A stretch of DNA of 64,000 bases. It comes from Mytilinidion resinicola. Taxonomy: Eukaryota > Ascomycota > Dothideomycetes > Mytilinidiales > Mytilinidiaceae. Of this stretch, positions 42,887 to 54,127 are shown piece by piece (position 1 is the stretch's first letter; the number at the start of each line of letters is the position of its first letter). The stretch covers positions 167,349 to 231,348 of the forward strand of contig NW_022985466.1 in the NCBI RefSeq assembly GCF_010093595.1, written 5' to 3'. The notes beneath the pieces are model-generated. The model searched no databases. It saw only the letters and a list, made by a program, of their open reading frames with translations, and had not been told where the DNA came from. The position numbers were made by a program, and so were the translations under genes.

Positions 42887-44209
42887 TTAGAGACCGAAAG
42901 CAATGCTACCCCCAACAGCGACGACGGCGGCAGCGAATACTGGCCCCACAATACTACCCAGCCATCCTGCACCTTTAATGCCATGAGGAGACCAGCCGGC
43001 AGCACCGGTGAACTGTGGAGGGGGCGAAGGAACAGGCGTAGTCAGCGAAGGCGGCGTGAAGAGAACCTGGGCGTTTGTTAGCGAACAGCATCGTTGACGA
43101 CATGCCATGCGTACCTTGTCGATGAGGTGCACCACTCCATTAGTTATGACGATATCTGCTTTGACAATCTTCGACGTTCCGTTGACGAGGATACTTCCGT
43201 CTGATCCCGTGCCAATGGTGATTCTAGCGCCGGATGTCGTCTTGAAGGTCGCGCCGGAGATGAGGAGGGGCGAGTAGGCGGCGTAGCCCGTGACGACGTG
43301 GGCGCCGACTAGAGCGCTGGCCTGGGCGCCCGTGAGAGTCTGGTTGGAGCTTAACGCCGAGATAATCGCGGCGTTGTTGGGCGCGAAGACGGTGACGGCC
43401 GGGGTGGCGTCGAGGGTGGTGTTGGAGGAGTTGAGGTAGGATCCGAAGGTTGTCGCTTCGGGCGTTAGGCTTAGGGAACCTGAAAGAGATTCAGGGAGCG
43501 TAAAGAAGCTGTGACAGTATTAGTCTCGATAATCAGGAGCTAGCGAAGCTACTCACCCGTCTGTGACGTGTAGGATACCGCCATCGTATGGGATGTCTGC
43601 CTTCAGTATTGTGACACTGTTTCCCAAGCCAGAGAAGAGATGGATGGGAGCAGTAGTGTTCGTGCAGACACTTCTCTCGTAGAGGCTCCGACGTGTAGTG
43701 GCACTCGAAGTATCTCGTTCTCCATGAGACAAGAAGACTTGAGAGCTGCCACCTAGGTTCGCATTCTGTGTGTCGAGAGTTGGAACAAGGCTTCCAGTGA
43801 AACCTCTGAGGGCTGCCGAGTCTACAAGATTTGGAGACAGCTGGTAGAGATACTGAGAGCTCAACGCATTTTGACGGGCCATGAGGAATCTAACTACTGC
43901 CTCGTCTGGAGGTGTTGAGCCGTCGGTGGGTACCCAGGCGGTTTGGGCTCCGCCAGAATTAGCACCACCTCCAGCGCCCTGGTTGAATTTGTCGCCGTAC
44001 TGGCCGGCTCCATTATTCGCAGCAGCGTCGGCAAGGCTGGGAAGTGTAGAACTTGGCTTGACACTGGCGCTGCTTGTGGTTTTGGAGATAATAGAGGATA
44101 CGGTACTGACGCTCGTACTGACGCTCGTACTGACGCTCGTACTGACGCTCTGCCCGACAGCGGTGCGCAGCGACAGAGTCGAAGCAAGTAGCAAGATGAG
44201 ACGCTTCAT
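42887..44209 (-). CDS. Fasciclin-domain surface protein
   Basis: A 408-residue protein from three exons: 43557-44209, 43115-43508, 42887-43066 (1227 nt). Both introns are 48 bp with CAG acceptors. A signal peptide (MKRLILLLASTLSLRTAVGQ) precedes a Ser/Thr-rich stretch with STSV repeats. One fasciclin-like unit spans the end of exon 1 (ADIPYDGGILHVTDG), and a clear FAS1 domain lies in exon 2 (FGSYLNSSNTTLDATPAVTVFAPNNAA; VVTGYAAYSP; VNGTSKIVKADIVITNGVVHLID). A Pro-rich linker and a hydrophobic C terminus (GSIVGPVFAAAVVAVGGSIAFGL) suggest a GPI anchor or membrane tail. The likely role is cell-wall or surface adhesion. Confidence 0.88.
44104..44151. repeat. 12-bp tandem repeat coding for STSV
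   Basis: Four copies of a 12-bp unit (GTACTGACGCTC on the plus strand) lie just after the signal peptide of the fasciclin protein. Each adds four residues, so copy-number changes keep the frame. Confidence 0.85.
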
Positions 44210-45739
44210 GATAACGGCTCTATGGCTGAAAGTGAGGTAGGAAGCGACGGTATAATACTCAGACTCTAGAATGCAGCAAACGAGCGACTCTGATTCAACA
44301 GAGACTTGAGGATGTGACGAAATATAAGGACATGGCAGTACAAATCACGGCATCGCAGACGACATGAATGCTGCTGTAGTTTATTGACCTCACAACAGCA
44401 TTGCGACCAATTGCACGGGAAGAGTGGGGAAAGCGGAGGTACAATCCGCCGCAATTGAGTATCGAGCTCATTGCTGACCCAATATGCGCTGGTCCGTAGC
44501 CAAATGCGGACTGTTCACAGATCAAATTGCAGAGCAGGCTTCACTCAGGCTTCAAGTCCGGAGTGGAGAGTTGGCTCAGAACAGACAACATGCAGATTGA
44601 TAATCCTACTGCATCAGGCTGCATGACGGGCGTAGTCAAGAAGCTGCGTGATAGGACAGATGGAGGAAGAAAAAGGAATGTGGCGAGCTGAGGTGGTGGC
44701 TCCCCCGGACGAGTGGTGCAGCCAGGAGCCGCAAGATGGGGGCCAAAACATCGAGGTAGGGGGGGGCTGCTCAGGCATTAGCGAGACAACCTTGAACAGT
44801 GGTGACAGCGCGACGCCACTGAAGCCTTGATGGACTGACGTCTGCGTGCCCGCCCTGCGTCTTTGCCCTGCGTCCCCGAATACAGAGGAATCGCCAGCAG
44901 TGTCATCGACAAGGCTGCCGAATCAGAGGCGGCGCGGCTCGGCTCGTATCCTGGGACCCTCCCGAAAGCGACGCCACGGGGCGGGGAGATGTTCACTCTT
45001 ACTCTCCCCTCCCACCACGCAGGCTGCTCGACATGCAGACGGGTCCCAAGTCGTCAATCAACCGCGCCGACATGTCCGCATCGCCTGAAATCTCCGCATC
45101 CGGCACCACGGACCTGGACGACTGGCCGTCAAGAGTTGTACAGCATAGCCGAAAGACTGGACAGAAGAGCCAGTGAGCATACACCGAAGCCAGTGTCTTC
45201 CTCCTCTCGTGATTGCAACCACATCGGCGATCGTTCAGCCGTGAGCAGGCTGAGTTTTCAACCCCTACCAGTACATCCCATGTGGACGAAAGAAGTCAGC
45301 TGAAGACCATCACTTCCGGTCAGGGAGAACGAGGTGGGTGAGAAGGTGTGTCTAGAGTGCTATACCCATGCAAATCACGTCAAAGCAGTCATCCAACTGG
45401 CAGCCACAGTCATGTTGTGCGCGATTATGCGCTACAACACGGCTCTCCAACACCTAACTTGCATCCGGCCCATGCAGCCACTGCAATACTCCTACTTTGC
45501 AAGCTGGAGGTCAAGTCAAGCCGCACATTATCCCTCTGTCGTAGCTGGATAGTATACAGCCTGCCTTCTCACTCTTGCCCGTTTCCTTTCCCTTTCCACG
45601 CCTACCAAATACGATAGTCCGAGCTCGCACCTCGTATTCTCATCAATCAAGACGTGTATCGCGCTCGGCTTGACAGCTTTGATTCTCGCAAAACCTATTT
45701 GCAAGCTGTTAAAAGAACGGGGAAACACACCCATCCCCC
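44210..45739. other. Intergenic, 1.5 kb between divergent genes
   Basis: Contains the promoters of the fasciclin gene (minus) and the membrane-protein gene (plus). Frames at 44846-45303 overlap each other and show no domain, so none is called. Confidence 0.45.
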
Positions 45740-48079
45740 ATGGCAGAGATTGAGAAGCCTGCAGATGCCCGAGCATCTACTACAGCTTCACCCGCCTCAG
45801 TAGCTCCTGGCGACACTAAGACCGAAGGCTTCCCGTTCGAACAGCCGAAGCTCGCTATCAACATCCAACCCGTTGTAGACCCAGATGCAAGACGACAGTA
45901 CTCGTGGAAAAATGGCGTCAGCGTCATCATTGGGATCCTTTGGCTGGCCCCGGCCTTGACGCTCCTAGTCCTCAATTTCAAAGGCCATATCGTGGGCGCC
46001 GGCATTGGGTGCCGTGCCTCAGGATGCCGCATCGACCCTTACTCCACCAACCAAGTACAGCAAACACAGAAACTGGATAAGTCCAATCACGATGCCCTGG
46101 GAGCACTACAACTCGTAGCCAAAGCTCTCGAAGTCTGGTTCATGTTCGTGGCCGGCAACCTGGTTTACAATATTGCAGTCAGGCTAGCAAACAAGGACAA
46201 ACTGCCAATGAGTCTACTCACAATGTACCTCGAGTTCATGGATATTATGTACCTCACAGAGCTGTTCAGCAAGATTTATCACATTATCAAGGAACGGGAG
46301 GGCGATGGCACTCTTCCTGCGACGACAAGCAACGCCATGCTTGGGAATACTACCGCGAGTATTGCGGCGATCATTCACGCCACCGAGGAGGCCCAGGCGG
46401 CAGAAGAGACGTCCGCCATTGACCCCAAAGAAGCCCGCAGGTATCGCCACATCTTGTATTGGTTCCTAGCTGGTGTAGCAGTTTTATGCATAGCCGCCAA
46501 CCTGATGGGCCCTGCCACCGCAATTCTAGTGTTGCCGACCCTGCAATGGAAAGACATCAATCAGCAAGACAATGTGGCTTTCGGCGCTCTGAAGGCGTCC
46601 TTCAGCCCTAGCGACGAGACAATCGCGGCCGAATGCACGGCCGACATACTGGCTGCTGGAAACTATAGCTGCACCTTAACTCTCTACTCAACAAGCTTAG
46701 ACGAGCTCGTAGCAGGTGCAATCTCCTCGAACCGTCAGTCTAGCAGCCGAAGGGCTCTAGTGATACCACCCATCTCACAAGAGAACAATTTGACATTCAG
46801 TTTAAACATCTCAAAGTCTTCGCCAACGATCTGGGTCCCAAACCGACAAGCCCTGCGCGATTTTTCGGTGGACCTGACGAACTTCTACTCTGCAACCACA
46901 ACCGGAGACTTCGACCCAGCATACGCCGATTCTAGGCTGTTCAACCAGTCGCTTGCCGCGCAATTGCAACGCAAGGGGCCTACAGTTGGAATGGCTAACG
47001 ACTGCGCCCTGGGTAACATAAGAAACTTCTCGCTCTCCAATACGAAAAGCATCTACTGCTTCCCACGAGCGAAAGACGACAAATGTATTCGGTGGGGCCC
47101 TGGTTGGGCAGACACACAAAACTCCGCACAATTCGTCATCAGGGACAGTTCTCCGAAGAAAGCCAACCTAACTGTTACCGTCTATGCTACCACGCAAGCT
47201 GCCTATCTTGTCAACGATCCATGCGTGCAAGATGGCTCTTGTGACTGGGACGCTGTCTTCGCTGCCACACCTTCGCCCGAGTACCGGAACATCTCTTCTG
47301 GCCAGCTATCATTCCAGTATTCCATGCCCAGTTACTCAAATCTCACAGTCATTTGCGATTCATCCTCCTACCTCAGTTTCGCCAACTACGTCCTGAACCC
47401 GTCTCCCCTCGCCAACATTCTCAGCCTAGTCGAACTTGACGTGTTGGACGACAGCCCAAGCGGACCGCCGGACTACTCCACACCCGCGATAATAGACGTT
47501 CATCCTGACTGGCTCCTCGCCGCCTGGGGAGCCAACCGCGGCGGTGCAGTAGCAGGTGACCGTGGTGCAGCCATCCAGTTCATCCAAGCCATCCAGGACT
47601 GGATCTTCTACGGCGAGGTAACTACGCACCAGTACGCCATCGACTTCAACAGCATCCATCAGTACACCATCGTGCAGGCGCTGTCCATGATAACATACTC
47701 CACCACGCCCCTCGCCTCCTCCGCGGACCGCCGCGCCCAATCCCAGAAGCTCAAGGACAACCCCAAAACGGCCGCGACCCTCAACTCTTGGGCTACCGTG
47801 CAGCTGTGGGCGTTCGGTATCGACAGCCGCACCTCCAAGCTCGGCATCACCATCATACTAATCGGTTGCATCTGCGTCATCGCCCGCACGGCGCTGTATT
47901 TCGACGAGAGCAAGAGCCCGCTGGAGATTGTCGTGGCAGCGCTGCAGCATGATCCGCCGCCGGAGCAGGTGGATAAAGATACGGGAGCGCCAGTGAGGGT
48001 GGTGTATAATCGACGCACGAGCTCGTTCATATTTCCGTCGCCGAGCTCGCCGCCGGGGTCGCCTATGCGATCGCCGTAG
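45740..48079 (+). CDS. Large glycosylated four-helix membrane protein, unknown function
   Basis: A 779-residue intronless protein from the ATG at 45740. Hydrophobic helices lie at about residues 60-82 (SVIIGILWLAPALTLLVLNF), 125-150 (VWFMFVAGNLVYNIAV), 238-264 (ILYWFLAGVAVLCIAANL) and near 715-735 (LGITIILIGCICVIARTAL). Between the third and fourth is a domain of about 450 residues with many N-glycosylation sequons (NYS, NLT, NIS, NQS, NFS) and paired cysteines, so it should be extracytoplasmic. The C-terminal tail is Ser/Pro-rich and probably cytosolic. I recognise it as a pattern common in large uncharacterised fungal plasma-membrane proteins, without a named family. Confidence 0.75.
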   Translation: MAEIEKPADARASTTASPASVAPGDTKTEGFPFEQPKLAINIQPVVDPDARRQYSWKNGVSVIIGILWLAPALTLLVLNFKGHIVGAGIGCRASGCRIDPYSTNQVQQTQKLDKSNHDALGALQLVAKALEVWFMFVAGNLVYNIAVRLANKDKLPMSLLTMYLEFMDIMYLTELFSKIYHIIKEREGDGTLPATTSNAMLGNTTASIAAIIHATEEAQAAEETSAIDPKEARRYRHILYWFLAGVAVLCIAANLMGPATAILVLPTLQWKDINQQDNVAFGALKASFSPSDETIAAECTADILAAGNYSCTLTLYSTSLDELVAGAISSNRQSSSRRALVIPPISQENNLTFSLNISKSSPTIWVPNRQALRDFSVDLTNFYSATTTGDFDPAYADSRLFNQSLAAQLQRKGPTVGMANDCALGNIRNFSLSNTKSIYCFPRAKDDKCIRWGPGWADTQNSAQFVIRDSSPKKANLTVTVYATTQAAYLVNDPCVQDGSCDWDAVFAATPSPEYRNISSGQLSFQYSMPSYSNLTVICDSSSYLSFANYVLNPSPLANILSLVELDVLDDSPSGPPDYSTPAIIDVHPDWLLAAWGANRGGAVAGDRGAAIQFIQAIQDWIFYGEVTTHQYAIDFNSIHQYTIVQALSMITYSTTPLASSADRRAQSQKLKDNPKTAATLNSWATVQLWAFGIDSRTSKLGITIILIGCICVIARTALYFDESKSPLEIVVAALQHDPPPEQVDKDTGAPVRVVYNRRTSSFIFPSPSSPPGSPMRSP

Positions 48080-49491
48080 GCTGGAGAAGGTTTGATGGGA
48101 AAAGGCGCAATGTGAGATGTCGTACTTGGGGGAGTGGGAAGGCTTTGGAGACTGTGAGGCGGCAAATGATGTGGTTACACAAGACTTTCGTTTCAGTGGA
48201 CTGGATATGGATTGACGGTTGAATGAATCTCGTTATATAGATTGACATGACTTTGGGATTTAGTGGAATATATACTCTTAGTACTACAGGACTTAGCACT
48301 TCGTCCTAATATTGCTAGTAGTTAGACTTAGCCAACAAAGGCCCTTATGAGATCGTTGACTCTAACGCAAATTCCCGCAGGATCTAGCACTTGACATTCA
48401 TGAATACAATCAGGTGAAAACCGCAGAGCGAATATGAGCTAAAACTAGTATAACCCTGTCCCCGCATGAATCGCGAATTTTTCGTAGTCGCCGTGAGCAT
48501 GGTCTCTTATAGGCTTAGGAACGCCTCCACTCACTCCATCATCTACGTAGAACGGAGCTTCCCATCCTACTTAGACAAGCGGCTACAAATCATCTCCTTG
48601 TCAACCTAAGCTTTATGCTAGGCTTGATCTATAGCAAAGCACCGGATCTAGTTACAAAAGTTGAGCTCACGGTCGAAGAACATGGAGTTCGCTGAAAAGA
48701 CAGCGTCCGCAATTGTTTTACATTAACCGCTCGTAGCCCATGTTATCCTCACAATATGCCATAAAAGTGATCGGTAGCAGCCTACCATCTAGATTCCTGA
48801 GCACAACACCAAGCAAATCCTGCTACATAATCCCACATCCAGATCTTCTGCCATCACCGCAACACACAGCAGCAACTTGAACGCCAGTAATGTTGATCTC
48901 TCACGACTCTGTCCCACCCCACTCCACCACTTTCAAGGCATTTCCAAGATTCAAGCACTATCCAGCCCAATCACTACATCTCCACATCCGCCGCCTCTAT
49001 CCAAATTCTGGCTCGGTAGAAAGTTTCGCGTGGGTCTGTTCTTCTATTCCACCGGAGGGTAGGTCCTCAGGACGTGTTGTTGAATTTACATGAATTAAAT
49101 TGAAATGTGGTTTGGAGTCACTCTGCACTCCACACTTTTCGGTGACCGAGTTACCAGATGCGGTAAAAAGCACGGACCAAGAGAAGGGGTAGCGAAAGGG
49201 GTTTTTAAGAGGGGATGCGTCCCCTCTGTAATCCGCCCGCTACTCTACCTACTGCAACTAATAGCACCCCCCCTTCCGCCAGCGCGTCCATAAAACTCCC
49301 GGGTGTCGGGGTCGCCTACCTGCCGCACCCGTGCGTGAAAGATTGTGCTGAGGATTAGCATTTAACGTGGGAGATTAAGTTAACTATCTCTCCTAAACCC
49401 CTCTAACAGTGCTAAATCGGGAAATTTGTGGGAATGGTAAATGTTTAGTAGGCTATGGATTCTTGGGAGAGGATCGGTTGCGCATCATGTA
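48080..49491. other. Intergenic, no supported gene
   Basis: About 1.4 kb of low coding potential up to the 205-bp MITE. Confidence 0.45.
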
Positions 49492-49696
49492 CAGCGTCTT
49501 CCTGCGTCCGGTGACCTGGCGCGGAAATCAAGCCACAAAATTACTGTATAGGGTACCAATTCCGAACGCCTTTAGGGGGGAATAACAGCTCCCTAGCCAA
49601 TGAGTCTTCAAGCCACCTCTTTAATAGCCCAGAAAAGGAGATTTACAGGGGTCGACTCAGTTTCCGCGCTATGTCACCGGACGCAGGAAGAAGCTG
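49492..49696. mobile_element. 205-bp MITE of Tc1/mariner type
   Basis: Terminal inverted repeats of about 36 bp start CAGCGTCTTCCTGCGTCCGG on the left; the right copy differs at three positions. TA dinucleotides flank both ends (49490-49491 and 49697-49698). There is no coding capacity. The internal part holds no ORF. Its ends do not match the three autonomous-size elements in this window. Confidence 0.85.
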
Positions 49697-50095
49697 TAGA
49701 TTGAAGGTAACAAATGATGGTTTATTATGCATTGATTCGCCGGAAATACTTGGAAAGATGACCCGAAAATAGAATATCGGCTATGCTCAATGTAGATTAG
49801 TTAGTGGCATACTCTAACTTCATCTCGTCTCAATTCTCAACTTTCTCCCTCCATCTTCCCAACTCCTTTTCAACGACGCGCCCGCTTACCTTCGATATCA
49901 AAACTTGGCCATTGAGCTTTGAAGCAGTTCATGCATCTCTAAGTTGTTTCAAGAAATTGCGCCCTTAGGACTGTTGATTGCTAGGGGTTCCAGGTTCTAG
50001 GCATCCGCCAAGAGTTCGGATCCTGATCAAACATCCCGGGGCCACCGCTGCTACACCATTCTACAGCCATATGAGAAGTCCAGGAGTCACGAAAC
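49697..50095. other. Upstream region of the HET gene
   Basis: Pyrimidine-rich stretch at about 49820-49870 followed by the 5' leader of the HET-domain gene. The MITE ends about 400 bp before the start codon. Confidence 0.4.
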
Positions 50096-52233
50096 ATGTC
50101 TCTGTGCAAGCTTTGTATAAACATCTTCGTACCGCCGCAAGAACCAAAAAAGCCAGAAGATCCAAAGCCCTCGCGTAACCCTACCTGGCGAAAGAAACCA
50201 CGTCTTTGCGGTATGGGTAAACGAAATTCAGCCGCGCCCATTGGGAGTGCCAACCATCTGACAATTGAGAGTTTGCGAGAGTCTGCAAAGGCGGGATGCT
50301 ACATCTGTTCCCGTATCCTGCCAGAATTAGAAGGGAAGGACCCGTTGGACATACCGCCCAAAGTTGCTTTAACGAGCAACACATTAAGCAATCCTAGGCA
50401 AGATGATAATGGCAAGGACCGTTATCTCTCTTTCTGGAACAGTACTCCGCAAGGTAATGAAGACCAGACCCTTGCTTCGTTTGTTCTTCATCCAGTCTCA
50501 GGTAAGACTGGTATCAATCTAGTCGAATTGTGGAAGGAAAGTTGATAATTGCAGTATCGAACCCTTTCTTGGATTATCAAGCAAGCGTCAATACTGGATC
50601 GGACGAATGCTTCCAATTGGCTGCAAGATGGATGCAGGAGTGCGAAACAACTCATGAGAGCTGTTGTAAAGGTGCAAATGAGAGCTGGTACCCAGCACGG
50701 CTGCTTGATTCAGGAGATGGAATTGGACTAGACCGTGTCCGGTTGATGAAGCCCGAGCTGGAGCACCCTCTAGGACCGTATGCCACGGTGCTCCACCACC
50801 CACATTGCGACTCCCAAATCAAGCTTTTGAAGAGGAATCACGATGATTTCTTACACTCCATCCCATTGTCCAACCTCCCAAAGACCTGGAGCGATGCAAT
50901 GACCATCGCAAAGCGGCTCGGCATCCGGTATATATGGATCGATGCGCTCTGTGTTCTCCAAGATTGCGAAGAAGAGCAGCAGCAAAACTCATTTCAAGAA
51001 TCAGAAATCTATCGCAAGTCATGGGTTACTATCTCGGCAGCAGGCTCTATCAACGACGACGAGGGGTGCTTCTTTGACCGCGATTCCCGCACCATAGAGC
51101 GGGTGCATGTCGACCTCCCCGCTGCCCATGGTGCCGATGGTCTCCAAAAGTTTACTTTGGGTAGAAGGGTTGAGTGGTACTTCTGGGAAAAGCTCTTCGA
51201 GCAGCCTTTGCTCGAGAAGGCTGAATCATTCCAAAAACGTCTATTCGCGCGACGCGTTCTCCATATGGGCCGCGACCAACTCTTCTGGGAGTGCGAGAAA
51301 GCAGATTGCTGCGAACTATTTCCATCCAGTATCCCGCGCCACTTAGAACTACACAACAACTTTGCTACTAAGCGGTCCTACGCTAGATACCGCCAAGGCA
51401 ATGCGACGGAATCCCTCGCTCATCTCACAGGCGATGGGGTAACTGAAGCAGCAAAACAACAAGTCAACGCAGTCATCTGGGAGTCTATCACGAAAAGCTA
51501 CTCCCAATGCACACCAACAGTGCCGGAAGCCAAGCTCCCCGCGCTCTCCAACATCGCTCGCGAAATGTCACAGGTCTTCAAAGGAGACGAGTACCTCGCT
51601 GGCACCTGGAAGTCACAGCTCCCAAGGGCGTTGCTATGGCAGACAACTGGAAAGCAAGGAACACACCGCTCGCAGCGATATCGCGCCCCCAGTTGGTCCT
51701 GGGCCTCCGTTGATGGCGAGATCCAGTGGCAAGGTGTTCCACTACCCTCCTATCCCGCAACTATCGATTACGCACTCGTCTCGCCAATCGATGATCCGTT
51801 AGGGAGAGTAGACGGAGGCGTGTTGCGGATTACGAGTAACTTTGGCTTGGTAAACTGGAGAAGATGTGAAAGGTGCACCGGCTACACCTCACACAAAGAC
51901 ATGTCTATCCCGGATGATGGATACGGATTTTCTCATAGGGATTTCAGTCTCGATGAGCCAATACACCATTCGGCGTTCAACGTGAATCTCGATGATCCCT
52001 CGGAAGCTCTTACGGGAGATTTGTTCGTTTTGCTGGTCGCCTGGTCATACGGAACATTTTTCGACCCCGTAAGCCAGATGCCGGACCGGCGAAGTGGACC
52101 ATACCTGCTTTTCCTTACTCGAGTTCAGGGAACCACGAATTTCTTCCGCAGGGTTGCTGTAGGGTGGAATTGTGACTATTTTCCTACTGAGTGGATTGAG
52201 AGCTTACCGCGGGAGACCATCTTCCTGGTGTGA
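50096..52233 (+). CDS. HET-domain (heterokaryon incompatibility) protein
   Basis: The two-exon model 50096-50540 plus 50582-52233 gives 698 residues. The 41-bp intron is short and ends in AAG (TATCAAG); it is the only junction that keeps frame and yields TSVNTGSDECFQLAARWMQEC, a family-typical stretch. Otherwise the gene is frameshifted. An N-terminal cysteine pair (CKLCINIF, GCYICSRIL) precedes the HET domain: LGIRYIWIDALCVLQDCEEE and YRKSWVTISAAG are canonical. The usual opening box YAxLSxCWG is degraded to YATVLHHPHCD. RAPSWSWASVDGEIQW further down is the other conserved HET-family block. HET proteins trigger cell death on non-self fusion; whether this one works is uncertain because of the altered first box. 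Confidence 0.78.
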
Positions 52234-52552
52234 GTAGGAAAAGCTCAAAGCCTGCATCTGACCAAGCATTTGTGTTGGAATGTGATGAAGCACATCACAC
52301 TATACTTAGCAAGCTTACACAGAACTATTAAGAGTCTAAACTCATTCCTACCATCACTAGACTTTCATCTCACGCGCATGTTCTTCATCATGCGAAATTG
52401 AACGTCGCAGCTGGGTAGAAGTGAGACTATCTCCTGCGGGGCAGGCAACCGTGCGAGGTCCAACGGCTTTTTGAACTACTTCCATCGCCTCGCCACCAAG
52501 AAACACCTGACTCACACAACTTCCCCCTCGCCTATTCCATGGCGTTGCTCGA

Positions 52553-53788
52553 ATGGATACTACTCCCCTCCAGGCCCCGGGGCTTCCGGCCAACACCTCG
52601 ACCAACGACATGTCTTCGGATACTGTGTCTCATTTGATGCGTTTGCCGACAGAGCTGCGGCGACAAATCATCATAGAACTCATTCCGCAGAACAAGACAT
52701 TCCATATTCAGGTTTCTTACAGCAAAGAAGGCTTATTCGAGTGGACCCTCCTAGACCCCAGGAATTGCTACGAATGAGAAGAAGACAGGAATTGGGTGGT
52801 ATTCAAGGACGACTTTGTTTGGGAAGGCGTGGAAGACGAGGATGAGGAGGAGATGAAACACAACTCCGATGACTTTGTCAACCCCTTCGAATGGGAGGAA
52901 AGACCTTTCAAGGCCTACATGTCACCAAGAAGGATGAGCAGAGTACGCGCTGTATCCAGTCTCTGTCGCGTCAACCGCACTATCAACGAGGAGGTGACGC
53001 AAGAGTTCTTCGGCGGCAACAGCCTCTGTTTTGAGTTGCTTCCATTCCGCATATGGAAATGCGAGCCCCGCGACCTCGGCGGACAGGACACGTGGCTAAC
53101 ACCCCGGATCGCGCACTCCATCAAACACTGCCATCTCAAAGTGGTCTGCATGGACTGGAACTGGACTCTCTCCAGCGACCAAGCTAGCTTCCGAGGCACG
53201 CGCAACTGGTTTGCGAACTTTGCTGAGGCTATGGGAACAGAACATCGCTTGAAGAGCCTTCGCATCGACTGTAAGCAGCGAGACCCAAGCATCGACGAGC
53301 CATGGTTGTACGAAGAGACGGGCCCGATCTTCGAACATTCGGACATCCCTTTCTTTCTCGAACCCCTCATTGGACTCAACGGTATCTCTCTAGTTACCGT
53401 CGATGTACCCACTAAACAACACGAAGGCGGGATTTCTAGTAGTTTTGCCGCTCAACTCAGGGCCATCCTCAAGAGCCCATCCAAGACTGAGATGCAGCAA
53501 ATTCCCTACGTCGAGAACGCCAGGGTGAAGCGGACAGCCGACGGCGGAATCAAGGTTCTCTCTGTCGAGACAACCAAGGAATTTTGGGAGCCCGAGTTCA
53601 AATGGGCCATGGACGATGTGTTGGAAGAGAATATGAGAGAGTATGCCCGTATCCATGCGGAGCGGGCGCTGGGTCGAGATTGGAGACTGTTAAATCGAGT
53701 CGGGTACCAGACCGAGGCGGATATTGATAAGTATGATGATGTTTCTGCTGAGGAAATCCACATGGCCATTGTCGCGCGTGGGTTGTAA
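52553..53788 (+). pseudogene. F-box-like protein gene with one internal TGA (or a 48-nt intron)
   Basis: One frame runs from the ATG at 52553 to 53788, interrupted only by TGA at 52775-52777. The start has the short fungal F-box-like motif SHLMRLPTELRRQIIIELIP. Downstream sequence (SSLCRVNRTINEEVTQEFFG, RHLxxLRIDC-like leucine-rich stretch, then an acidic helical end) is of the kind seen in fungal F-box-like proteins of about 400 residues. CGA to TGA would explain the stop. Alternatively a 48-nt intron (GTGGAC to GACAG) removes it in frame, but its donor and branch are weak. I leave both open. Confidence 0.55.
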
Positions 53789-54127
53789 GCGGAATACGCA
53801 TATGCTTCACACGGTTGGAATGAGGGCAAGGAACTAGCGCGAGGGGCATACTCTTGGGTTGGAGAAACCTTTGGATGCGACATCTGAGGTTTGGTGGTGC
53901 GCAGCTGCCACTGAGTCCCGTCAACCTGTTTACGAGGGTGGTACGAAAACGAAGATGGAGCTGACCGTTCGGGTGGATGGAATCATGAAGCACACTTATC
54001 TCAGGAACCTCAGACGCTCCGCAGAGAATTTGTAGTGGTTGCATAACTCAGCACCTACCATCCCCCCCTGCAACACCCAAAATCCTCTGTGGAGCGTCTG
54101 AGCTCAAATGGGCACGTGTTTGGTGTA

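Noticed and set aside
44846..45303. Overlapping frames of 80-146 codons in the intergenic region
   Set aside because: No homology, compositional bias only, and frames on both strands are equally open.
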